NCBI GenBank assembly: GCA_016213775.1 | Contig: JACQZR010000261.1 | Coordinates: forward strand, 1 to 64,000 | Source: Acidobacteriota bacterium | Lineage (GTDB): Bacteria > Acidobacteriota > Terriglobia > Bryobacterales > Bryobacteraceae | Length of the DNA: 64,000 bases | Direction of reading: 5' to 3' | In this document: piece after piece, positions 58,183 to 64,000 of the stretch | Numbering within the stretch: the first letter of the stretch is position 1 | Layout of the letters: each line of letters opens with the position of its first letter | The notes under the pieces: model-generated | The model's database searches: none | The model's input: only the letters and a program-made list of their open reading frames with translations | What the model was told of the DNA's origin: nothing | Position numbers and translations under genes: made by a program

Positions 58183-58653
58183 ATGCGCAAGTTGATTTTA
58201 CTGGGATGCCTATCCGGCCTTGGTCTTTTCGCACAATCCACTCAGGACCTCGCGGACCTCGCCTGGATCTCCGGCCATTGGGGTGGACCCGTCGGCCGCG
58301 CCTATTCCGAGGAATCGTGGCTGGTGCCAAAAGGCAACGCCATGCTGGGACTGTCGCGCACGATGGTGGGGGAGAGGATGGTCGCGTTCGAATTCCTGCG
58401 CATTGAAAAGCGAGCCGATGGCATCTACTACGTGGCCCAGCCAAACGGCCGTCCGCCAACAGACTTCAAACTAACCAAGTCCACCTCGACGCTGGCCGTG
58501 TTTGAAAACCCAAAGCACGATCACCCCAAGATCATCACTTACGAGATAAAGGAATCCGGCACGTTGGTGGCCACCATTGAAGGCGATGAACGCGGCCAGC
58601 ACAAGAAGCAGGCGTTCACCTTCCAGCGCCTGGCCGATCCCGTGAAGAAATAG
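58183..58653 (+). CDS. Exported DUF6265-like protein
   Basis: This 156-residue protein has a signal peptide (MRKLILLGCLSGLGLFAQ) and a beta-barrel-like domain: LAWISGHWGGP, EESWLVPKGNAMLGLSRTM, FEFLRIEKRADGIYYVAQPNG. The order of these blocks is typical of the DUF6265 family of small exported proteins of unknown function. A hairpin and the xdhC promoter follow. Confidence 0.82.
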   Translation: MRKLILLGCLSGLGLFAQSTQDLADLAWISGHWGGPVGRAYSEESWLVPKGNAMLGLSRTMVGERMVAFEFLRIEKRADGIYYVAQPNGRPPTDFKLTKSTSTLAVFENPKHDHPKIITYEIKESGTLVATIEGDERGQHKKQAFTFQRLADPVKK

Positions 58654-58655
58654 TC

Positions 58656-58670
58656 GCCCGGCAGCCGGGC
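58656..58670. other. Perfect 7-bp palindrome at the xdhC promoter
   Basis: GCCCGGC-A-GCCGGGC lies 2 bp after the DUF6265-like stop codon and 2 bp before TATAAT. It could end the upstream message, act as an operator, or both; no T run follows. Confidence 0.5.
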
Positions 58671-58672
58671 GG

Positions 58673-58678
58673 TATAAT
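58673..58678 (+). promoter_or_regulatory. TATAAT box before the xdhC-like gene
   Basis: A perfect TATAAT lies 10 nt before ATG 58689, implying a leader of about 3-4 nt. Confidence 0.5.
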
Positions 58679-58688
58679 AATAGGATCG

Positions 58689-59525
58689 ATGGATGTCTAC
58701 GAGGAACTAGTACGTCTGCGGCGTTCCGGCCAGAAGTGCGCCATTGCCACCATTGTCCAGGTGAACGGTTCGATCCCCAGCTACGAAAGCGCCAAACTGC
58801 TGGTCCGCGAAGATGGCAGCCTGGTGGGGACGATCGGAGGCGGATGCGTTGAGGCCGAGGTTTGGAACGCGGCCCGCGAGGTGATGGAAACCGAAAAGCC
58901 TCGCCACATGACCTTCAATCTGGGCCAGGACGCAGCCTACGACAACGGGCTCATCTGTGGCGGCCAGCTCAACGTCTTCGTCGAGCCGGTATTACCGCAG
59001 CCCTTCGCTTATATCTTTGGTGCAGGCCACATCTCGAAAGGCATCTCGAAGGTCGCGACGCTCGCCGGATTCGCCACGGTAGTGGTGGATAACCGCGAAG
59101 CCTATGCCAACCGCGACCGCTTTCCTGAAGCCGACGCCATTCACGCCGCCGAGTACGAAGAAGTTTTCCCCAAGCTCGACATTAACGAATCCTCTTACCT
59201 CGTCATCGTCACGCGCGGCCATAAGGACGACATGCGCGTGCTGCGCTGGGCCATCAACACCCGCGCCCGCTACATCTCGATGATCGGAAGCAAGCGCAAG
59301 ACCATCGGCGTGGTTCGCGAGTTGGAGAAGGAGGGCATTCCGCGCGAAGCCTTCGACCGCATCCATGCGCCAATGGGTCTGGAGATCGGCGCCATCACCC
59401 CCGAGGAGATTGCCATCTCGGTGGTTGCGGAAATGATCGCCGTCCGCCGGCACGCGGGTTCGGACTGGCAACGGCTGTCCAAATCAATCTTTGTCAACGA
59501 ATCTCTGCGAACGCTGCTGAAGTGA
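58689..59525 (+). CDS. XdhC/CoxI-family maturation factor
   Basis: This 278-residue protein has the XdhC/CoxI N-terminal domain (CAIATIVQVNGSIPSYESAKLLV, then GTIGGGCVEAEVW) and a C-terminal Rossmann domain (PFAYIFGAGHISKGISKVATLAGF). Members insert or sulfurate the molybdenum cofactor of xanthine/CO dehydrogenase-type enzymes. The gene overlaps a MobA/MocA-like gene by 4 bp, which fits that pathway. No molybdenum hydroxylase subunit is in the window. Confidence 0.9.
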   Translation: MDVYEELVRLRRSGQKCAIATIVQVNGSIPSYESAKLLVREDGSLVGTIGGGCVEAEVWNAAREVMETEKPRHMTFNLGQDAAYDNGLICGGQLNVFVEPVLPQPFAYIFGAGHISKGISKVATLAGFATVVVDNREAYANRDRFPEADAIHAAEYEEVFPKLDINESSYLVIVTRGHKDDMRVLRWAINTRARYISMIGSKRKTIGVVRELEKEGIPREAFDRIHAPMGLEIGAITPEEIAISVVAEMIAVRRHAGSDWQRLSKSIFVNESLRTLLK

Positions 59526-60118
59526 AGTCAACTGGTATCATCCTCGCTGCCGGCGCCTCCAGCCGGATGGGCCGTCCGAAGGCCTTGTTGCCCTGGGCCG
59601 GGGAGTCGTTTGTCGACCGGCTCATCGGCATCTTCACCAAAGCCACGGGCGAGCCGCCGATTGTCGTGCTCGGCCATCATGCCGATGCGATCCGGGCAGG
59701 CGTCACCCAGCCGTGCGTCTTCGCCGTGAATCCCGATCCCGACCGTGGCATGCTCAGCTCGCTGCAATGCGGACTGGCACTGCTTCCCGCCACCGCCGAG
59801 GCGTTTCTGTTCACGCCGGTGGATTATCCTTCCATCACGACGGACACCGTACGGTCGCTGCTCGACGCATTGGAGGCGCATCCCAGCGCGCTGCTGGCGA
59901 TTCCGCGCCAGGGCGGACGCCGCGGACATCCGGTAACGTGTCTGGCCGCTGTCGCGAAGGAATTCCTCAGCCAACCGCCCACGGCGCAGGCCCGTGACGT
60001 GGTTCACGCACACCTCGATCAAACCATGTACGTCGACACCTTCGACGCGGCCATCCACAATGATGTGGATTCCCCGGAAGACTACCAGCGGCTATTGGAT
60101 TCGGTGGTGCGCAGATGA
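59522..60118 (+). CDS. MobA/MocA-like nucleotidyltransferase
   Basis: This 198-residue enzyme has the nucleotide-binding signature GIILAAGASSRMGRPKALLPW (residues 5-25) and LFTPVDYPSITTDTV with the metal-binding Asp. Together with XdhC it points to attachment of CMP (MocA type) or GMP to molybdopterin. The start is GTG 59522, overlapping the xdhC-like stop codon. It is followed 10 bp later by the AsmA-like gene. Confidence 0.9.
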   Translation: MKSTGIILAAGASSRMGRPKALLPWAGESFVDRLIGIFTKATGEPPIVVLGHHADAIRAGVTQPCVFAVNPDPDRGMLSSLQCGLALLPATAEAFLFTPVDYPSITTDTVRSLLDALEAHPSALLAIPRQGGRRGHPVTCLAAVAKEFLSQPPTAQARDVVHAHLDQTMYVDTFDAAIHNDVDSPEDYQRLLDSVVRR

Positions 60119-60128
60119 AGGTGCGTCG

Positions 60129-62456
60129 ATGAAGAAGAGACTGCTCACCGCATTCGGCGTGATCGCTGTGCTGCTGGCAGTCGTGGGCTACTTCGTGCGC
60201 GCCGAACAATTCCGCGAGCGCATCCACCGCGCCCTGGAACAGGCGCTGCATCGCAAGGTGGACATCGGTGGCAAAGTGACGTTCAGCATCTGGAACGGGC
60301 CCGGCTTCTCCATTGGCAATGTATGGATTCACGAGGATCCGGCGGAAGGAATCGAGCCATTCGCTTTCGTGACAGCGCTCGACGCCTCGGTCAGCCTTCC
60401 CGCGATGCTGATGGGCCGTTGGGAAGTGAACACCATCACGCTCGATGAGCCAACAGTCACGTTGGCGCAATCGAACACCGGCTCGTGGAACGTAAAGCGC
60501 CTTGTGATGGCCCCTCCCGATCCCGTGATCACGACGAAGCTCCCGGAAATCAGAGTTCGCAGTGGCCGCATCAACGTGAAATTCGGCGACACCAAGAGCG
60601 TCCTCTACTTCATGAACGCGGATCTCGATCTCACGCCGCAGGATGACGGGATGCGCGTTCGGTTCTCCATGGAGCCCGCTCGCACCGACCGCCCGGCGCA
60701 GGGCTTCGGAACCATTCGCGGCCGCGGTCGTTATCTTCGCCGCGTCTCTGATAGGAACAACGTCGACCTCGATCTCGACCTGGAGCGACGCGCTCTTTCT
60801 GAAATCGCCACTCTCCTGCAAGGCCGGGGTGGTGCATTCCGAGGCTTTCTCGCCGCGCGCGCCAAAGTGCAGGGCCCACTGGATGCGCTGCGAATCGAAG
60901 GCAGCATGCGCGTGGAGGACATCCAGCGTTGGGACCTGTTGCGTGCCGCCACGGGCAACTGGCCGCTGCAGTTCCACGGTCAATTCAACTTCCCCGCCGG
61001 TGAGCTCGATCTCGAGACCACCGGGGATGCCGGTGGTCCTTTTCGTCTGCGCCTGCTCGGCCATGCGCTGCTGGAGAACCCGTCCTGGGGCGCCATCGCC
61101 ACCTGCAACGAACTCCCTGTTTCCGCCTTGCGCGACCTTGTGCAATATCTGGGCGTGAAACTGCCCGAGCGTGTCGTCATGGAAGGCAAGCTAAGCGGCG
61201 TGCTCGGCTACTCGCGCAAACACGGCCTGCAGGGAATGATGGGTATGCCGCGGGCGGCGGTAAAGGCCGCGAACTCCGCGCTCTCGCTGCGGGAAGCGCG
61301 CATTGCCTTGGATGGCGATCAGTTTCGTCTGCTGCCCACGCAGCTTGTGATGGGTACCGGACCGGTTGCCGAGATCGAGGGTTCGTACGCACCTGGACGC
61401 CAGGTGTTCGCCATGCGCACCGGCGAAATGGCGTTGGCTCTGCAGGAGACGCTCGCGGGTTTTCAACAGTTCTTTGGCGCATCCATCCCGATGCTGTCCG
61501 CCGCGGAAGGAGGCACCTGGCGGGGCGTGATGCGTTACGAACGCGACGGCGACGAAGAGCCTGTGTGGAATGGACAATTCGCGCTCCGTGATACGAAACT
61601 TGCAGTGGATGGTCTGTCTGCTCCGGTGCATTTGAAGGTCGCCACCGGCCAACTGAACGCGAGCCGGATCGAATTGCAGGGTATCAAGGGAACCGCGCGC
61701 GGCATCAGCTTTGCCGCCAGCTATCGCAAGGACGCAAGCGCTCACCCGCACAAATTGGATCTCGTGTTTGAGGAGCTCGAAACCGCTGCTCTGGAAAGCC
61801 TGTTGGAACCCACCCTCCGCCGAAGCAGTCTGCTGCGAACGCTCAGCTTCCGCGACGCTCCCATTCCATCCTGGCTCAAGGATCGGCATTTACAGGCGTC
61901 GGTTCAAGTGGATGCGCTATGGGCAGGCGACACGTGGCTAGGGAGTTGGAACGGACGGTTGCTCTGGGACGCGGCGCTGGTTCGCATACAGGACCTGGCC
62001 TGGGAGCGGGAGGATTCGGAAGGCACCGGCGCGTTGGCGGTCCAATTGAATCGCGCCGAGCCCGCTTACAGGCTCACAGGCGAAGTGCTCAACTTCCGCT
62101 GGAAGGGCGGCGCCGTGGATGGCGAAGTGGACGTATCCACCAACGGTATGGGCATCGGCATTCTTCGCAACGCGCGGTCTCTCGGAAAGTTCGCCGCACG
62201 GGATTTGTCGTTCCCCACGGAGAACGACATCCGGACAGCCGCTGGTAAGTATGAATTGTCGGCGGGACGAGGAGCCCCGCTGTTGCGGTTGGACGCCCTG
62301 GAGGTTGCGAGCGGCGGTGATGTGTACACGGGACGAGGCGGCAGCGAAGCCGATGGCAAGCTGATAGTCGATCTCGCCAGCGGGCGTAAGAAGCTCCACA
62401 TATCCGGTACCCTGTGGCCCTTTCAGTTGGATGTGGAGTTGCAGGCCGCCCGCTAG
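60129..62456 (+). CDS. AsmA-like membrane protein
   Basis: This 775-residue protein has one N-terminal membrane segment (LLTAFGVIAVLLAVVGYFV) and then a long beta-rich periplasmic part. RIHRALEQALHRKVDIGGKVTFSIWNGPGFSIGNVWIHED is the AsmA N-terminal block, and RWEVNTITLDEPTVTLAQSNTGSWNV continues it. AsmA-like proteins are thought to bridge the periplasm and carry lipids to the outer membrane. ATG 60129 is 10 bp after the previous gene. Confidence 0.88.
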   Translation: MKKRLLTAFGVIAVLLAVVGYFVRAEQFRERIHRALEQALHRKVDIGGKVTFSIWNGPGFSIGNVWIHEDPAEGIEPFAFVTALDASVSLPAMLMGRWEVNTITLDEPTVTLAQSNTGSWNVKRLVMAPPDPVITTKLPEIRVRSGRINVKFGDTKSVLYFMNADLDLTPQDDGMRVRFSMEPARTDRPAQGFGTIRGRGRYLRRVSDRNNVDLDLDLERRALSEIATLLQGRGGAFRGFLAARAKVQGPLDALRIEGSMRVEDIQRWDLLRAATGNWPLQFHGQFNFPAGELDLETTGDAGGPFRLRLLGHALLENPSWGAIATCNELPVSALRDLVQYLGVKLPERVVMEGKLSGVLGYSRKHGLQGMMGMPRAAVKAANSALSLREARIALDGDQFRLLPTQLVMGTGPVAEIEGSYAPGRQVFAMRTGEMALALQETLAGFQQFFGASIPMLSAAEGGTWRGVMRYERDGDEEPVWNGQFALRDTKLAVDGLSAPVHLKVATGQLNASRIELQGIKGTARGISFAASYRKDASAHPHKLDLVFEELETAALESLLEPTLRRSSLLRTLSFRDAPIPSWLKDRHLQASVQVDALWAGDTWLGSWNGRLLWDAALVRIQDLAWEREDSEGTGALAVQLNRAEPAYRLTGEVLNFRWKGGAVDGEVDVSTNGMGIGILRNARSLGKFAARDLSFPTENDIRTAAGKYELSAGRGAPLLRLDALEVASGGDVYTGRGGSEADGKLIVDLASGRKKLHISGTLWPFQLDVELQAAR

Positions 62457-62519
62457 CCGTCTGAGGCCAGGACGACGAGTTGTCCGCTCGTCCATCTGCA
62501 ATAGCCACGGGGAAGCTGC

Positions 62520-64000
62520 CTAATCCGGCACATTCATCATCCAGAGATTCACTCTTTCGTGTGTGAGGCGAATGACGATCTTGTCGCGCGCGACCGCTAC
62601 CTCGCGGGCCATTTGCGGGTAGCCTTGCACTGTGTGAAAGTGTTGTATCGCAAACGCCTGCCCGGATGGTCTCCCGGCGGCGAGATCGATTCGCTGCGCA
62701 AACAAGCAACGGTAAATTTCCTCACTCGACAGGAAGTAAACCAGGCTTCCATCCGGCGACCAGGCAAACGACGGCGCCTCCATGTTGGTGAGCGATACCA
62801 ATTCTGGTTCCGCGGGCCACCGGCCGTCCCGGAAGGGGACCAGGAAGCCGCGCAGCTTGCCGCCAATGCGTGCCGCCAGAGCGATCCAGCGGCCGTCTGG
62901 TGAGAACGACGCACTCAGAACCGGCTTCGTGGACGGCAGTTTCCGGTGCTCGCCGGTTTTCAGATCCAGCAATCCCAAGTCCCCCGCCGCCGATGTGTAC
63001 AAGATGAATTGTCCGTCCGCCGACCAGTCCGACGGGGAGCCGCAATCGCCGCACACGGTAGCGGGTTGGCCGCCCTCTAAGAGAGCAGTGAGGATTACCA
63101 GCCGGCCAGCCTCGTGCCGCGCAAACGCGACTCCGGACCCATCGCGCCTCAGGACCGGATCGCGCTCATCCATGTGGCTCGCCGCGAGAGCTTTTTCCTC
63201 GCCGGTGGCGAGATTCTGATGCCAGACATCTTCCATTCCCCTGCGGCGCGACACATACACCAGCGCGTTGCCGTCCAATGAAACGGATGGACGAGCGCCA
63301 TCCAGCCCCCCGCGCAGGGAGGTATCATGCGTGAGTTGCCTGGCCGGTCCCGTAACAACGCCCCGATTGGAGTTCATCGGAATGGCCCACAAGTGGACCG
63401 GGCGATCTCCACTGGAAAAGACGAGACTGTGTGTCCCGGCCGCGGCGCCTCCCACTCTGCCGTGGGTTTCTTTGCCGCCTCCCGAGGTCAATTGTTGCGC
63501 GCCCCCGGTAACCTGCCAACTGCGTATGGAGAGCGGAATCTTCCACAAGTGGGCAGGCCCGTTTCCCCCCCAATAAGCGAACAGAACGTGATTTCCGAGC
63601 CAGTCAAGCGGACGCTGAAAGCCCTGGATCGCGCTGAGTCCCTGACGCTGGAGGGCGGCGGAAACGCCTGTGCGAATCGGCTCGCCACCCCGGAAGGGCA
63701 CGGCCCAGAAATCGTACTCCTTGGGTCTATCGCGCGACGCACCGACAAACAGCAGGTATTCCCCGTCTGGCGACCAGATAGGCAGACGCGCAAAGATCAT
63801 CCCTTCCGGCGTCAACTTGCGTGGCGCTCCGCCGGAGATGGGAGCCGCGAAAATCGCGAACGTCGTGTCCGGCAATTCCCGTTCGAAGGCTATCCATGCT
63901 CCATCGGGTGAAAACTTGGGATGGTCGCCGTCGTCAATGATACGCGTCTCGTCGCCGCCCAGGACCGAAACCACATAGATGCCGCCGCCATCCCGATAGG
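62520..64000 (-). CDS. TolB/WD40-like repeat protein, 5' end outside the window
   Basis: The reading frame stays open to the window edge, so the N terminus lies outside; 493 codons are visible. The visible part is a beta-propeller with repeated FSPDGxWIAF, WSPDGEYLLFVG and WSADGQFILYTS blades, as in TolB and PD40-type repeats. The frame upstream of 63974 reads YRDGGGIYV, a string typical of the C-terminal propellers of acidobacterial Ser/Thr kinases and winged-helix proteins, so it may be the propeller of such a protein. It converges on the AsmA-like gene. Confidence 0.85.
   Translation of the reverse strand, partial: YRDGGGIYVVSVLGGDETRIIDDGDHPKFSPDGAWIAFERELPDTTFAIFAAPISGGAPRKLTPEGMIFARLPIWSPDGEYLLFVGASRDRPKEYDFWAVPFRGGEPIRTGVSAALQRQGLSAIQGFQRPLDWLGNHVLFAYWGGNGPAHLWKIPLSIRSWQVTGGAQQLTSGGGKETHGRVGGAAAGTHSLVFSSGDRPVHLWAIPMNSNRGVVTGPARQLTHDTSLRGGLDGARPSVSLDGNALVYVSRRRGMEDVWHQNLATGEEKALAASHMDERDPVLRRDGSGVAFARHEAGRLVILTALLEGGQPATVCGDCGSPSDWSADGQFILYTSAAGDLGLLDLKTGEHRKLPSTKPVLSASFSPDGRWIALAARIGGKLRGFLVPFRDGRWPAEPELVSLTNMEAPSFAWSPDGSLVYFLSSEEIYRCLFAQRIDLAAGRPSGQAFAIQHFHTVQGYPQMAREVAVARDKIVIRLTHERVNLWMMNVPD

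Noticed and set aside
56412-58241. 609-codon frame suggesting a TrxB fusion
   Set aside because: The sequence before 57347 lacks motifs and overlaps the YetF-like gene in antisense; TrxB has its normal start at 57335.
58062-58406. 114-codon plus-strand frame in the spacer before 58183
   Set aside because: The start is weak and most of the frame overlaps the DUF6265-like gene out of frame.
1-64000. CRISPR arrays, rRNA and tRNA genes
   Set aside because: I looked for spaced identical repeats and for tRNA-like TTCRANY loops with paired stems and saw none that hold up; a covariance-model search would be decisive.

Overview
The window looks like a chromosomal segment of an acidobacterium of the Solibacter/Bryobacter type (Bryobacterales). 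This is inferred from the high GC content, several secreted proteins ending in the beta-sandwich module known as TIGR03437, a TIGR02999-type ECF sigma factor paired with a Ser/Thr kinase, Tat-exported metabolic enzymes, WD40/TolB-like repeat proteins and GAGCCGCG-type palindromic intergenic repeats. No rRNA, tRNA or CRISPR array was seen.

Layout. 0-2 kb: a group II intron carrying a reverse transcriptase/maturase, inserted just beyond the 3' end of a polyphosphate locus (two CHAD half-genes plus ppx, 2-4.5 kb). 4.7-6.5 kb: motA-motB. 6.5-12.8 kb: single genes (DinB-like protein, divergent class A beta-lactamase, Tat-exported DegT-type aminotransferase divergent from an MFS carrier, YjbQ, DUF2203). 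12.8-16.6 kb: three exported TIGR03437 proteins, two of them paralogues with a CXnCH haem-type motif. 16.7-21.5 kb: divergent mutY and uvrA repair genes. 21.5-29.2 kb: SGNH hydrolase, quinoprotein with cytochrome c domain, MFS carrier and a Tat-exported sugar-acid dehydratase-like enzyme, SDR. 29.3-32 kb: kinase and ECF sigma factor with overlapping genes. 32-38.3 kb: MFS carrier, VapBC, PGRP-type amidase, subtilase with a glycogen-binding-like C terminus, and a tiny Lys/Glu-rich exported peptide. 38.6-41.2 kb: ClpB-D2-like ATPase, lytic transglycosylase, esterase. 41.3-45.2 kb: amine-type catabolic operon (permease, glutamine-synthetase-like ligase, Fe-ADH). 45-46.1 kb: a two-gene HNH cassette between direct copies of the permease 5' end. 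46.2-47.7 kb: DUF2157/GDYXXLXY pair. 47.8-54.9 kb: TetR-TolC-MFP-ATPase-ATPase-permease-permease export operon. 54.9-64 kb: orphan ParD-like antitoxin, DedA-like protein, Uma2 nuclease, trxB, YetF-like protein, XdhC/MobA-like cofactor genes, AsmA-like protein, and the end of a TolB-like protein.

Two whole-window observations stand out. First, many first genes have a TAnnnT -10 box exactly 6-7 nt before the start codon and no Shine-Dalgarno sequence, the geometry expected for leaderless mRNAs; internal operon genes instead use 4-bp ATGA overlaps. Second, the HNH cassette at 45.2-45.9 kb appears to interrupt a permease gene and to supply a replacement 5' end and promoter. The two permease 5' copies differ mostly at synonymous sites, so they probably diverged as working genes in different genomes before being brought together. 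I consider this the best candidate for an undescribed element.
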